From Jeotgalibacillus sp. S-D1 (GTDB lineage Bacteria; Bacillota; Bacilli; Bacillales; Jeotgalibacillaceae), in contig NZ_SMZR01000001.1 of the NCBI RefSeq assembly GCF_004358665.1, positions 124,001-188,000 on the forward strand: 64,000 bases of DNA, in the 5' to 3' direction. The position numbers were made by a program, and so were the translations under genes. Under the pieces are notes generated by a model. It was not told the DNA's origin. It made no database searches and saw nothing but the letters and a program-made list of their open reading frames with translations. Positions 27,211 to 36,101 of this stretch are shown piece by piece. Position 1 is the first letter of the stretch, and the number at the start of each line of letters is the position of its first letter.

Positions 27211-27696
27211 ATGGAAATTCTACTTTACATTAGTGCTGCACTTGCAGCTGTTGGATTCTTAATCTTATGTATCAGTCTTGCGGTTACATTATTCGCAATG
27301 AAGAAAACGCTTGATAACATTGCCGGCACAGTAGGCGGGCTGGAGAGCCAGCTTGACGGAGTTACGAGGGAAACAGCAGATTTATTACATAAAACGAACG
27401 GTCTTGCAGAGGATATACAGGACAAGTCGCTTAAATTAAATTCTGTTGTGGATGCTGTAAAGGGAGTTGGAACCAACGTTCAGCAACTCAATAATTCCAT
27501 TGGGAAAATCACTCATTCTGTTAGCCGCTCTGTAGAAAATAACGAAGACAAGATTGCACAGGTTGTTCAATGGAGCAATGTAGCAATGGAAATTCGTAAC
27601 AAGTGGAAAACAAAAAAACCAAAGGAAACAAACTATTCTACAGATTATCCAGAACCGCAGCGGGCTTTGCCGCCAGTGGATCAACAAAGACCTTAA
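27211..27696 (+). CDS. ytxG: DUF948 general stress protein (YtxG)
   Basis: A 161-residue protein with one N-terminal membrane helix (about residues 4-27) and a coiled-coil-like region with the [20 protein letters not shown] pattern of DUF948, ending in a Pro/Gln-rich tail. It is the first gene of a general stress operon behind candidate SigH and SigB promoters. GAGAGGAG precedes the ATG. Molecular function unknown. Confidence 0.9.
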   Translation: MEILLYISAALAAVGFLILCISLAVTLFAMKKTLDNIAGTVGGLESQLDGVTRETADLLHKTNGLAEDIQDKSLKLNSVVDAVKGVGTNVQQLNNSIGKITHSVSRSVENNEDKIAQVVQWSNVAMEIRNKWKTKKPKETNYSTDYPEPQRALPPVDQQRP

Positions 27697-27734
27697 TTTA
27701 AGTTCAGATTGCATTATAACAAGGAGGAATTAAG

Positions 27735-28220
27735 ATGACACAATTCGAAAAACCAACAGCTCACAAAGAAGAAAAAGAAACAAATTCCAAAGATTTTGTT
27801 GTAGGCGCATTAATTGGCGGAGCAATTGGAGCGGCTACAGCGCTTTTCCTGGCTCCTAAATCAGGTACAGAATTGCGTCAGGACCTTAATACTCAAACAA
27901 ATCTTTTAAAAGAGCGCTCATCTGAGTGGAAAGACCAGGCAGTAACAAAGGGAAATGAACTGGCTGCTACTGCTAAAGAAAAATCAGCAGGAATAACGCA
28001 AACTGTACAGTCGCAGTCAAATGCAATTGTAGAGAAGGTAAAATCGTTAAAAGGAAATTCTTCAGAATCGAGTGAAGAGAGTTCAGATAATATCAACTCG
28101 GATCTTACAAAGTTTTCAAATGAGTCTAACCAAAATCCGGCTCCATCAGTTACACCTGTTGATCCGTTGACACCGAATACTTCAACTGATCCAATTGGTT
28201 CGTCTGATAAAAAACTTTAA
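27735..28220 (+). CDS. ytxH: YtxH domain general stress protein
   Basis: A 161-residue protein with the YtxH motif VGALIGGAIGAATALFLAPK (one membrane helix, about residues 27-47) followed by SGTELRQDL and a long helical, Ser/Asn/Glu-rich tail. Second gene of the stress operon, with AAGGAGG at good spacing. Probably membrane anchored; role unknown. Confidence 0.9.
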   Translation: MTQFEKPTAHKEEKETNSKDFVVGALIGGAIGAATALFLAPKSGTELRQDLNTQTNLLKERSSEWKDQAVTKGNELAATAKEKSAGITQTVQSQSNAIVEKVKSLKGNSSESSEESSDNINSDLTKFSNESNQNPAPSVTPVDPLTPNTSTDPIGSSDKKL

Positions 28221-28222
28221 GG

Positions 28223-28263
28223 ACTGTCTGAAAGAACGATGAAGATTTTCTTCATCGTTTTTT
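28223..28263 (+). terminator. Intercistronic hairpin between ytxH and ytxJ
   Basis: AACGATGAAGA pairs with TCTTCATCGTT, then TTTTTC. It may reduce read-through into ytxJ or stabilise the upstream message. Confidence 0.7.
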
Positions 28264-28301
28264 CTTCGAATTGCATTTGATATCTGAAAGGAGAAATCTT
28301 A

Positions 28302-28622
28302 ATGAAAAAGATTGAACAAATAAATGAATTTGATCAGCTTATTAAGGATAAAAACTCATTTTTCTTTATGAAGCACAGCCTTACCTGCCCAATCAGCGCA
28401 GCAGCTTATGACGAATATAAGAAATTCGATCATGAAGCAGACGCAGATGTTTATTATTTAGCTGTTCAGGAGTCCAGAGAGCTTTCGAATCATATCGCTC
28501 AAACCTTTGGTATCCGCCATGAATCTCCACAAGCAATTTATTTTAAAAATGGTGAGCCTGTATGGAATGCTTCTCATAATAAAATAAAAGCAAATTCATT
28601 GAAGGACCAGGTAAAAAACTAA
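28302..28622 (+). CDS. ytxJ: Bacillithiol-system redox protein YtxJ (BrxC)
   Basis: A 106-residue thioredoxin-fold protein with a single active cysteine in T28-C29-P30-I31, the monothiol bacilliredoxin motif, and a cis-proline region (RHESPQAIYF). It is thought to remove bacillithiol from S-thiolated proteins. Third gene of the stress operon; AAAGGAGA precedes the ATG. Confidence 0.92.
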   Translation: MKKIEQINEFDQLIKDKNSFFFMKHSLTCPISAAAYDEYKKFDHEADADVYYLAVQESRELSNHIAQTFGIRHESPQAIYFKNGEPVWNASHNKIKANSLKDQVKN

Positions 28623-28634
28623 AGCTCAATCAAA

Positions 28635-28672
28635 AACTCTGGCTTAAAATCCAGAGTTTTTTCTTTTGTGTT
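28635..28672 (+). terminator. Terminator after ytxJ
   Basis: AAAACTCTGG pairs with CCAGAGTTTT around a short loop, then a T-run. Confidence 0.85.
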
Positions 28673-29060
28673 GGCTTCTTTACCGGTTTACAACAGACCA
28701 CGATACTTTCTATAATTCATCAGATTTTCTATTTTTCTTCTATATTTCTCTCAGATACGACTTTTGTGCTAAATATTTTGATGAATATTGTCTAAGTCTT
28801 TATTCCTTTTTATTAATCAGGAGATAAGAGTCTCAGCTTGAATTATTTCCTCGGAAATGTTTAGCTTTTAGGGCTGAACCGTAAACCTGAGTCTTTGATA
28901 AAGGGAGACTTTTGACTTATTTTATCTATTAATTTGCTGGATTAAGATAAATTCAAATGCAAATACACTTGTTATTCTAAATAAACAAGAATAAATTTTT
29001 ATTAAAAACCTCTTTATAGCAGGGATTGCCCGCTAAATTATATTTTTACTAACTTGCTTT
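28673..29060. other. AT-rich gap with no gene recognised
   Basis: About 390 bases between the ytxJ terminator and the aroA promoter region. Frames on both strands are short and start without ribosome sites. I see no tRNA, terminator or known riboswitch. Confidence 0.5.
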
Positions 29061-29094
29061 AACGCTTAAAAGCGTTTAATAAATAAAGTTTTTC

Positions 29095-29123
29095 GTGACA
29101 TTCTCGGATTGTTCGATTATAAT
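29095..29123 (+). promoter_or_regulatory. SigA-type promoter of aroA
   Basis: GTGACA (29095-29100), 17-base spacer, perfect TATAAT (29118-29123). The start near 29130 gives a leader of about 117 bases. Confidence 0.75.
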
Positions 29124-29141
29124 AAGGAACAATTGATAAGG

Positions 29142-29202
29142 TGATCGTTAAATCCTTCACCCGGATAAACAGCTAAACATATACCGGGGGATTAACTGAT
29201 CA
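29142..29202 (+). ncRNA. Candidate structured leader of aroA
   Basis: One long hairpin with 18 pairs in four blocks: 29142-29146/29198-29202, 29147-29151/29192-29196, 29153-29155/29189-29191 and 29160-29164/29184-29188, closing a 19-base loop. It starts about 12 bases after the predicted transcription start and ends 28 bases before the ribosome site. I recognise no known riboswitch class. Confidence 0.45.
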
Positions 29203-29246
29203 TTTTATGGATCAATTTGATTTTTTAAAAGAAAGGAATGTTTTGT

Positions 29247-30326
29247 ATGAGCAATGTGGAATTGGATCAACTTCGACACAAAGTAGACGAGATGAACTTA
29301 CAGCTGCTTGAAGTAATTAATCAGCGTGCAGAATTAGTTCAGGAGATTGGCCGAGTAAAAGAAAAGCAAGGTGTAAATCGTTTCGAACCAGTTCGTGAAC
29401 GAGCAATGCTGGATCTGTTAAAGGAAAATAATAAAGGACCATTTCTCAATTCCACGATTGAGCATATCTTTAAAGAGATTTTTAAAGCAGGGCTTGAATT
29501 ACAGGCAGATGATCACCGTAAAGAGCTTCTTGTATCCCGAAAGAAAAAATCGGAAGATACAATTGTCAATCTAAAAGGTGAAACCATTGGGAATGGCAAG
29601 CCACAATTCATTTTCGGACCATGTGCTGTGGAATCTTATGAGCAGGTTGCAGCTGTTGCACAGCAAGTTCAGGCAAAAGGCCTTAAATTACTTCGCGGGG
29701 GTGCATACAAGCCTAGAACCTCTCCATATGATTTCCAAGGCTTAGGACTTGAAGGTCTTCAAATTTTAAAACGTGTTGCTGACGAATATGATCTTGCGGT
29801 TATCAGTGAAATTGTTAACCCGGCTCATATTGAAGAAGCAGTGGACTACATTGATGTAATTCAAATTGGGGCTCGTAATATGCAAAACTTTGAGCTTTTA
29901 AAAGCTGCAGGGTCTGCAAATAAGCCAGTTCTATTAAAACGAGGATTAGCTGCTACGATTGATGAATTCATTAATGCAGCTGAATATATAATGGCTCAAG
30001 GAAATGATCAGATTATCCTGTGTGAGCGGGGAATAAGAACATATGAAAAAGCAACAAGAAACACATTGGATATCTCAGCTGTTCCGATCTTAAAGCAAGA
30101 AACACATTTGCCTGTTTTTGTTGATGTAACCCATTCAACAGGAAGAAGAGATCTGCTGCTTCCAACAGCAAAAGCTGCTCTTGCAATTGGTGCAGACGGC
30201 GTAATGGCTGAAGTGCATCCGGATCCTGCTGTAGCATTATCAGATTCTGCTCAGCAAATGAACTTTGACCAGTTCAATGATTTCTGGGATGCGGTGCAAA
30301 CATTCTTGGGAGTTCACGCAAAATAA
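29247..30326 (+). CDS. aroA: Bifunctional chorismate mutase / DAHP synthase (AroA)
   Basis: First enzyme of aromatic amino-acid synthesis, joining PEP and erythrose 4-phosphate. Residues 1 to about 90 are an AroQ-type chorismate mutase domain ([20 protein letters not shown]) that provides prephenate/chorismate feedback. The rest is a KDO8PS-like DAHP synthase ([29 protein letters not shown]). I chose ATG 29247 because AAAGGA is 9 bases upstream; the ATG at 29238 abuts that site. 359 residues, close to the B. subtilis enzyme. Confidence 0.94.
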   Translation: MSNVELDQLRHKVDEMNLQLLEVINQRAELVQEIGRVKEKQGVNRFEPVRERAMLDLLKENNKGPFLNSTIEHIFKEIFKAGLELQADDHRKELLVSRKKKSEDTIVNLKGETIGNGKPQFIFGPCAVESYEQVAAVAQQVQAKGLKLLRGGAYKPRTSPYDFQGLGLEGLQILKRVADEYDLAVISEIVNPAHIEEAVDYIDVIQIGARNMQNFELLKAAGSANKPVLLKRGLAATIDEFINAAEYIMAQGNDQIILCERGIRTYEKATRNTLDISAVPILKQETHLPVFVDVTHSTGRRDLLLPTAKAALAIGADGVMAEVHPDPAVALSDSAQQMNFDQFNDFWDAVQTFLGVHAK

Positions 30327-30342
30327 ATAAATATGTTATGAT

Positions 30343-30387
30343 AAGTTCTTCAATCTGTTATTCTCAGCAGATTGGAGAACTTTTTTA
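30343..30387 (+). terminator. Terminator after aroA
   Basis: A 15-base stem AAGTTCTTCAATCTG / CAGATTGGAGAACTT with one G-T pair, then TTTTTT. Confidence 0.9.
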
Positions 30388-30461
30388 TTTTCAACAAAGA
30401 TGTACTTTCACTACTTAATTATTTTATCTCGAACAAAAATGATTGAAATTCCGACTATTGT

Positions 30462-30490
30462 TTGAAAGCGTTGCATCAGTAGCGTATGAT
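30462..30490 (+). promoter_or_regulatory. SigA-type promoter of ccpA with a cre-like half site
   Basis: TTGAAA (30462-30467), 17-base spacer, TATGAT (30485-30490). The -35 overlaps TTGAAAGCG, the left half of a CcpA operator; the right half does not match. The leader is about 105 bases. Confidence 0.6.
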
Positions 30491-30604
30491 TATGTAAATA
30501 AGTGAGCAATCTTAAATAATTACAGCTAAATCCTTCTGTTTTCAAGGGTTTATCGTGTAAAATGAAAATAAATGAAAATGAGAATGACCAAAGGAGCGCT
30601 AATA

Positions 30605-31606
30605 ATGAATATTACGATTTATGATGTAGCAAGAGAGGCCAATGTTTCAATGGCAACCGTTTCACGCGTAGTGAATGGAAACCCCAATGTAAAGCCTGCT
30701 ACAAGAAAGAAAGTGCTGGAAGTAATTGATCGTTTAGGATATCGTCCTAACGCTGTTGCGCGCGGACTGGCAAGCAAAAAGACTACCACTGTCGGAGTTA
30801 TTATTCCTGATATCTCAAACATATTTTTTGCTGAGCTTGCAAGGGGAATTGAAGATATTGCGACGATGTATAAGTACAATATTATCCTAAGTAATTCCGA
30901 TCAGAATGAAGAAAAAGAATTGCATTTATTGAATACAATGCTTGGCAAGCAGGTGGATGGCATTGTATTTATGGGCGGTAATATTACTGAAGAGCATGTG
31001 AATGAGTTTAAGCGATCTCCTGTACCGATTGTTATTGCAGGATCTGTGGAAGCTACTAACCAGACTCCATCAGTTAATATCGACTATCATCAGGCTTCAT
31101 TTGATGCGGTCAGCCGTCTGATTGAAAAGGGCCATAAGAGAATTGCCTTTGTGAGCGGTCCATTCCACGATACTATTAACCGCGCCTTGAAGCTTGAAGG
31201 ATATCGGGAAGCTCTTCAAAAGGGTGGAATTGAGTATTCGGAGGAGCTTATTGTTGAAGGCGATTACACGTATGACAGCGGACTTGAAGCATGGTCCCGT
31301 CTTCAGGAATTGTCAGCGAAGCCTACAGCTGTTTTTGTAGGTAATGATGAAATGGCGCTGGGAGTAGTACATGGAGCTCAGGATCAGGGATTAACAATTC
31401 CTGATGATGTAGAGGTTATTTCGTTTGACAGCACAAAATTAGCCCTTATGGTGCGTCCTCAGTTGACTGCAGTGGTACAGCCGCTCTATGATATTGGGGC
31501 TGTAGCCATGCGTTTGCTAACGAAATTAATGAATAAGGAATCCATTGACAACCATACAGTTGAATTGCCTCACCGCATTGAAGAGAGACAATCCACTAAA
31601 AACTAA
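30605..31606 (+). CDS. ccpA: Catabolite control protein A (CcpA)
   Basis: Master LacI-family regulator of carbon catabolite control, activated by HPr(Ser-P). Residues 1-60 form the HTH and hinge ([35 protein letters not shown]), followed by the effector domain. The 333-residue length is typical. ATG 30605 is chosen because AAAGGAGC lies 8 bases upstream; a frame opening 11 codons earlier has no ribosome site. It lies between aroA and the acu genes as in B. subtilis, and candidate targets occur in the same window. Confidence 0.96.
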   Translation: MNITIYDVAREANVSMATVSRVVNGNPNVKPATRKKVLEVIDRLGYRPNAVARGLASKKTTTVGVIIPDISNIFFAELARGIEDIATMYKYNIILSNSDQNEEKELHLLNTMLGKQVDGIVFMGGNITEEHVNEFKRSPVPIVIAGSVEATNQTPSVNIDYHQASFDAVSRLIEKGHKRIAFVSGPFHDTINRALKLEGYREALQKGGIEYSEELIVEGDYTYDSGLEAWSRLQELSAKPTAVFVGNDEMALGVVHGAQDQGLTIPDDVEVISFDSTKLALMVRPQLTAVVQPLYDIGAVAMRLLTKLMNKESIDNHTVELPHRIEERQSTKN

Positions 31607-31612
31607 TAAAAC

Positions 31613-31646
31613 AAAAAAGTAGAGCACTCATTGCTCTACTTTTTTT
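31613..31646. terminator. Bidirectional terminator between ccpA and acuC
   Basis: AAAAAAGTAGAGCA / TGCTCTACTTTTTT hairpin. It overlaps the last codons of acuC on the other strand. Confidence 0.88.
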
Positions 31647-32826
31647 TGTTTGATCGGATTGTATAAAGTGCTTTATCAACGGTTAATTTATTTTTTTCGG
31701 TAATCTCTTTTTTACGCGGTATTGCTTCATAAATATTATCGGGATCCTGCCATGTTTTAATGAGTGGAACAGGTGATTCCGGCTGCCACCGGGTTAGCCA
31801 TCCTTCAGGAAGATCGCCAGAATCAGGAGTAAATCCCGTCATCTCCATCCAAACTTTTGCCCAGGCACGCGGCACCACCCGCCAAATATCATAGCCGCCC
31901 CCACCTACAGCAACCCAGCGGCCTTCACAATAGGTATGAGCCAGTTCATGCGCAATTTCAGGAATTTTTTGATAAATTTTCATGGTTGATGACAGATGGG
32001 TTAGGGGATCCAGACAGTGCGCATCTGCTCCATTTTGCGTTAAAATAACATCCGGTTTAAAAAACTCTATAACTTCCCGAAATGATTGTTCATAGGACGC
32101 AAGAAAAGATTCATCTTCCGTAAAGGCGTCAAGCGGAATGTTAAATGAATACCCGTAACCTTTTCCCTGACCCCGTTCGTTAACAGCACCAGTACCCGGA
32201 AAGAGGTACCGGCCTGTTTCATGAAGAGACAGCGTGCAAACATTCGGATCATCATAAAATGACCATTGAACTCCGTCTCCATGATGGGCGTCAGTGTCTA
32301 CATAAAGCACCTTAGCTTTGTACTTTTCCTGCATGTACTTAATGGCTACTGAGCTGTCATTATAAACACAAAAGCCAGATGCTTTTCCTCTGAAACCATG
32401 GTGAAGTCCGCCGCCCAAATTCATCGCGTGCTTCACTTTGCCGGACATCACCCAGTCTACTGCTTCCAGGGTTCCTCCAACGAGTCTGGCACTGGCATCA
32501 TGCATGCCGGTGAAAATGGGTGTATCTTCTGTCCCTAAACCGTAGCTTTCCGCTTTATCTTTTGAAAGATTACCGGTGCTCGCAAGTTTAACTGCTTTGA
32601 TATAGGCAGGATCATGCACCAGCTGGAGCTCTTCATCAGTTGCCAATCGGGGTGCTGCAATCTGATCATCTGTTATAGCATTGGATTTTTTAAGCAAGTC
32701 AAGTGTCAGCTGAAGCCTTTTTTGATTAAAAGGATGCTCTTCAGAAAAACGGTAGTTTAATAGATCCTCCGAATAAATAAACACAGCCTCCTGATTTACA
32801 GTGGACTGGTCGGCAGATTTGGCCAT
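31636..32826 (-). CDS. acuC: Acetoin utilization deacetylase AcuC
   Basis: Class I histone-deacetylase-like zinc enzyme that removes acetyl groups from AcsA and so reactivates it. The 396-residue protein shows the active-site pair GLHHGFRGKASGFCVYND, the metal ligands VDTDAHHGDGVQ and NGADAHCLDP, and GGGGYD. It is last in the acuABC operon, and its start overlaps the acuB end by 31 bases, suggesting coupling. Confidence 0.94.
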   Translation of the reverse strand: MAKSADQSTVNQEAVFIYSEDLLNYRFSEEHPFNQKRLQLTLDLLKKSNAITDDQIAAPRLATDEELQLVHDPAYIKAVKLASTGNLSKDKAESYGLGTEDTPIFTGMHDASARLVGGTLEAVDWVMSGKVKHAMNLGGGLHHGFRGKASGFCVYNDSSVAIKYMQEKYKAKVLYVDTDAHHGDGVQWSFYDDPNVCTLSLHETGRYLFPGTGAVNERGQGKGYGYSFNIPLDAFTEDESFLASYEQSFREVIEFFKPDVILTQNGADAHCLDPLTHLSSTMKIYQKIPEIAHELAHTYCEGRWVAVGGGGYDIWRVVPRAWAKVWMEMTGFTPDSGDLPEGWLTRWQPESPVPLIKTWQDPDNIYEAIPRKKEITEKNKLTVDKALYTIRSNKKK

Positions 32827-33443
32827 AGTACATCATGCCCTTCCTCGCGTAAATCTTCAATGACAGACATTGGATTCATTGTTTGTACGCGAAATACCAA
32901 TATTTTAAATCTCTCATCTTTCTTAAATGGATAAACAAGTACGCTGTGTATATTGGAATGATTTTTTCGTATAATACCAGCCACCTCAAATAACATACCT
33001 GCCCTATTTGGCACTTTCACTTCTATTTGAGACCCGGGCTGCTTTGCTCCCGTCAGCTGAATGAGTGTATGTAATAAATCTGTTTCTGTAATCATTCCGA
33101 CTAACTTGTCTTCGCTGACGATGGGAAGGCAGCCAATATGTTCTTCCATGAATAGGACGGCTACTTCTTCAACAAAATCAAGGGGGTGGCCAGTTATAAC
33201 CGGGGTGGTCATGACATCCAGCAGCTTGGTTTGAAAAAGATCATCTTTATGGTCAGCCTGGAAGGGAGAGGGGGAAAACTCCTTCACATCCCTGTCAGTT
33301 AAAATTCCTACCACTTTATTTGTTACATCCACAATCGGAAGATGCCTGATTCTTTTTTCGGTCATTAATTCAATGGCCTCAGCAACCGTTGAATCCGGCA
33401 ATAATGTCGCAACCTCCGTAACCATCATTTCTTCAATGATCAT
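32796..33443 (-). CDS. acuB: Acetoin utilization protein AcuB (CBS-ACT)
   Basis: A 215-residue protein with two CBS domains (about residues 5-60 and 75-130; RIRHLPIVD, GCLPIVSEDKLVGMI) and a C-terminal ACT-like domain (VPNRAGMLFEVAGIIRKNHS). CBS pairs bind adenine nucleotides, so a role as an energy sensor for AcuA/AcuC or AcsA is likely but not shown. It lies 22 bases after acuA. Confidence 0.93.
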   Translation of the reverse strand: MIIEEMMVTEVATLLPDSTVAEAIELMTEKRIRHLPIVDVTNKVVGILTDRDVKEFSPSPFQADHKDDLFQTKLLDVMTTPVITGHPLDFVEEVAVLFMEEHIGCLPIVSEDKLVGMITETDLLHTLIQLTGAKQPGSQIEVKVPNRAGMLFEVAGIIRKNHSNIHSVLVYPFKKDERFKILVFRVQTMNPMSVIEDLREEGHDVLWPNLPTSPL

Positions 33444-33465
33444 TATTGATGCCTCCCTGCAAATA

Positions 33466-34098
33466 TTAATACATAAATCGATTCATAAATCGAAGCTGAT
33501 CAAATTGCTGTATCGATTCAGGTTTTATCCTTTTACCAATCCGTGCCATTAAGCAGTTTGCCGGATGAGAACTAATTTCAGGATCGTCTGTTGCATAGTA
33601 TTCCAAACCGCCGGCATTCATCATTTTTTCCATGATTTTTCGATACTCCCATACATTCAGACCGGTTCCTTTAAGATCCCAGTGCCAGTAGTATTCAGTG
33701 GTAATAATAATATAGTCTTCCATTGCATCATCCATCATTGACACCCGTAAAAGATTTTTGCCGACAGAAGCTCCCCGGAATTTAGGTATCACTTCAATTG
33801 CACCGAGTTCAATCAAATTTTCCATATTACCCTGAGACCAGCGTTCAAGAGGATCAGGGTAAAGATAGGTGACATACCCTACTATAGTGTTGTGTTCACG
33901 GGCAATAATAATCCTTCCTTCAGGGAGTCCGGCAATTTCAATCAGCGCTTTGTGCTGCTGTGGACCTGGACGGAACGCAATAAGATCTTCGTGAAAATCA
34001 AGAGTAGACAGCTGGTTCGCAGAGACAGGTCCTTCAATGACGATAGAACCCTTTATTGTTTTTAATTCTTTAGCATTATACAATTTAACATGTTCCAT
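33466..34098 (-). CDS. acuA: Acetyl-CoA synthetase acetyltransferase AcuA
   Basis: GNAT acetyltransferase that inactivates AcsA by acetylating its C-terminal active-site lysine. The 210-residue start MEHVKLYNAKELKT matches AcuA; ATG 34098 is preceded by AGGTGAT. IELGAIEVIPKFRGASVGKN is the acetyl-CoA binding segment. It is divergent from acsA, with a CcpA operator between them. Confidence 0.94.
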   Translation of the reverse strand: MEHVKLYNAKELKTIKGSIVIEGPVSANQLSTLDFHEDLIAFRPGPQQHKALIEIAGLPEGRIIIAREHNTIVGYVTYLYPDPLERWSQGNMENLIELGAIEVIPKFRGASVGKNLLRVSMMDDAMEDYIIITTEYYWHWDLKGTGLNVWEYRKIMEKMMNAGGLEYYATDDPEISSHPANCLMARIGKRIKPESIQQFDQLRFMNRFMY

Positions 34099-34153
34099 AA
34101 AATGGATCACCTACATTTCATTGATTGTCCTAGTATACAGCATAACTCAATAA

Positions 34154-34167
34154 TTAAAGCGCTTTCA
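34154..34167. promoter_or_regulatory. CcpA operator (cre) between acuA and acsA
   Basis: On the minus strand TGAAAGCGCTTTAA matches the cre consensus TGNAARCGNWWWCA at 13 of 14 positions, with a near-perfect dyad. acuABC and acsA are CcpA targets in B. subtilis. Confidence 0.75.
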
Positions 34168-34224
34168 ACTATAAAGTACGTTTCCTTTAATTAGTGCAAG
34201 CTTTTCTAACATAATTTTTAAAAA

Positions 34225-34253
34225 TTGAGATAATTGTAGATTTGTACTATACT
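34225..34253 (+). promoter_or_regulatory. SigA-type promoter of acsA
   Basis: TTGAGA (34225-34230), 17-base spacer, TATACT (34248-34253); start near 34260, just before the AGGGGGA ribosome site. Confidence 0.7.
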
Positions 34254-34287
34254 AAAGTGGACATTTCTTACATAGGGGGACGATTTT

Positions 34288-36006
34288 ATGAAATTGGAAG
34301 CGTTACCATCGGTAAAGGGAAAGTATAATCTAGACAGCTATGAAGAAGCAGTATCTTCATTTGACTGGAAAGAAGCAGAGAAAAATTTTTCCTGGCACCA
34401 AACTGGAAAAATCAATATGGCGTATGAGGCAATTGACCGTCATGCAGAATCCGATAAAAAAAACAAAGTAGCACTTTACTACCGTGATGCGACTCGGAAT
34501 GAAAAATACACATTCCGGGAAATGAAGGAAATGACAAATAAAGCAGCAAATGTACTGAAAAGCCAGGGTGATATTGAAAAGGGTGACCGTGTTTTTATCT
34601 TTATGCCGCGTTCACCGGAACTATATTTTGCACTGCTTGGAGCACTTAAAGCAGGCGCTATCGTGGGGCCGCTGTTTGAAGCATTTATGGAAGGGGCTGT
34701 GAGAGACCGCCTTGAAGACAGTGAAGCCAAAGCGATTATTACCACCCCGGAACTGCTTGAACGGGTGCCGGTTGATGAACTGCCGCATTTGAAGCATGTA
34801 TTTATCATCGGGGATGAAGTGAAAGAAAGCGGCAAGCAAATCGACTTTATGAAGCATTTCAAGGAAGCTGACAGAACTTTTTCAATTGAATGGCTTGAGC
34901 GTGATGATGGTTTGATCCTGCATTATACTTCAGGCTCAACCGGCAAACCTAAAGGGGTTTTACATGTGCAGGAAGCCATGCTGCAGCACTACCAGACGTC
35001 TAAATGGGTTCTGGACCTGCGTGAGGATGATGTGTATTGGTGTACAGCGGATCCTGGGTGGGTTACAGGGACATCTTATGGCATTTTTGGTCCATGGCTT
35101 ACTGGCACGACCTCAGTGATTGTAGGAGGACGTTTTAGTCCGGAAGCCTGGTATCAAACACTGGAGGATTATGAAGTAACGGTCTGGTACAGTGCACCGA
35201 CAGCATTCCGTATGCTGATGGGAGCCGGCGATGAGCTTGTAAAGAAGTTTGACTTATCCAACCTGCGACATGTTTTAAGTGTAGGAGAACCATTAAACCC
35301 TGAGGTAATACGATGGGGAATGAAAGTATTTCAGCACCGAATTCATGATACCTGGTGGATGACGGAAACAGGCGGTCAAATGATTTGCAATTATCCTGCT
35401 CTTGATATTCGTCCAGGGTCGATGGGCAAACCTTTTCCGGGAGTTGAAGCAGCAATAGTAGATGACCAGGGCAATGAACTGCCTGCTAACCGAATGGGAA
35501 ATCTTGCGCTTAAAAAGGGCTGGCCATCTATGATGAATACGATCTGGAATAATGAGCAAAAATATGAATCCTATTTTATGCCAAATGGCTGGTATGTATC
35601 GGGTGATTCTGCTTATAAGGATGAAGATGGATACTATTGGTTCCAGGGAAGAATTGATGATGTCATCATGACTTCAGGAGAAAGAGTAGGTCCATTTGAA
35701 GTGGAAAGTAAGCTTGTAGAGCACCCGGCAGTAGCAGAAGCGGGCGTTATTGGAAAGCCTGATCCAGTAAGGGGAGAAATCATCAAAGCATTTATTGCGC
35801 TGCGTGAAGGCTATGAACCGACAGAGGAATTAAAAGAAGAAATACGACAGCATGTTAAAAAAGGACTTGCTGCACATGCAGCCCCTCGTGAAATTGACTT
35901 TAAAGATAAGCTTCCAAAGACCAGAAGCGGAAAAATTATGCGACGTGTACTTAAAGCATGGGAACTCGATCTTCCAACTGGTGATCTGTCTACCATGGAA
36001 GATTAA
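34288..36006 (+). CDS. acsA: Acetyl-CoA synthetase (AcsA)
   Basis: Activates acetate to acetyl-CoA via acetyl-AMP. The 572-residue ANL-superfamily enzyme has the AMP-binding motif YTSGSTGKPKGV near residue 213, WMTETGGQ for adenylate binding, and the hinge/C-terminal domain after SGDSAYKDEDGYYWFQGRID. The acetylation-target lysine is in KTRSGKIMRR, near residue 549. AcuA and AcuC encoded next to it control this lysine. Confidence 0.96.
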   Translation: MKLEALPSVKGKYNLDSYEEAVSSFDWKEAEKNFSWHQTGKINMAYEAIDRHAESDKKNKVALYYRDATRNEKYTFREMKEMTNKAANVLKSQGDIEKGDRVFIFMPRSPELYFALLGALKAGAIVGPLFEAFMEGAVRDRLEDSEAKAIITTPELLERVPVDELPHLKHVFIIGDEVKESGKQIDFMKHFKEADRTFSIEWLERDDGLILHYTSGSTGKPKGVLHVQEAMLQHYQTSKWVLDLREDDVYWCTADPGWVTGTSYGIFGPWLTGTTSVIVGGRFSPEAWYQTLEDYEVTVWYSAPTAFRMLMGAGDELVKKFDLSNLRHVLSVGEPLNPEVIRWGMKVFQHRIHDTWWMTETGGQMICNYPALDIRPGSMGKPFPGVEAAIVDDQGNELPANRMGNLALKKGWPSMMNTIWNNEQKYESYFMPNGWYVSGDSAYKDEDGYYWFQGRIDDVIMTSGERVGPFEVESKLVEHPAVAEAGVIGKPDPVRGEIIKAFIALREGYEPTEELKEEIRQHVKKGLAAHAAPREIDFKDKLPKTRSGKIMRRVLKAWELDLPTGDLSTMED

Positions 36007-36019
36007 TGATTATTTTATT

Positions 36020-36050
36020 ATGAGGCCGAACATCACGGCCTCATTAATTT
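36020..36050 (+). terminator. Terminator after acsA
   Basis: ATGAGGCCG / CGGCCTCAT hairpin followed by TAATTTT. Confidence 0.75.
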
Positions 36051-36056
36051 TGGCAA

Positions 36057-36094
36057 AAAATTGAACGATTCCGGAAATGGAATCGCTCAATTTT
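36057..36094 (-). terminator. Terminator of the PBP gene
   Basis: A 16-base stem (36057-36072 with 36079-36094, one mismatch) and a T-run on the minus strand, just after the PBP stop. Confidence 0.85.
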
Positions 36095-36101
36095 ATTTGT
36101 T

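Noticed and set aside
29061-29076. AACGCTTAAAAGCGTT considered as a CcpA operator for aroA
   Set aside because: It lacks the TG and CA ends of the cre consensus; kept only as an unassigned dyad.
29197-29226. Hairpin plus T-run in the aroA leader considered as a terminator
   Set aside because: Only five base pairs with a six-base gap before the T-run; too weak to list as a terminator on its own.
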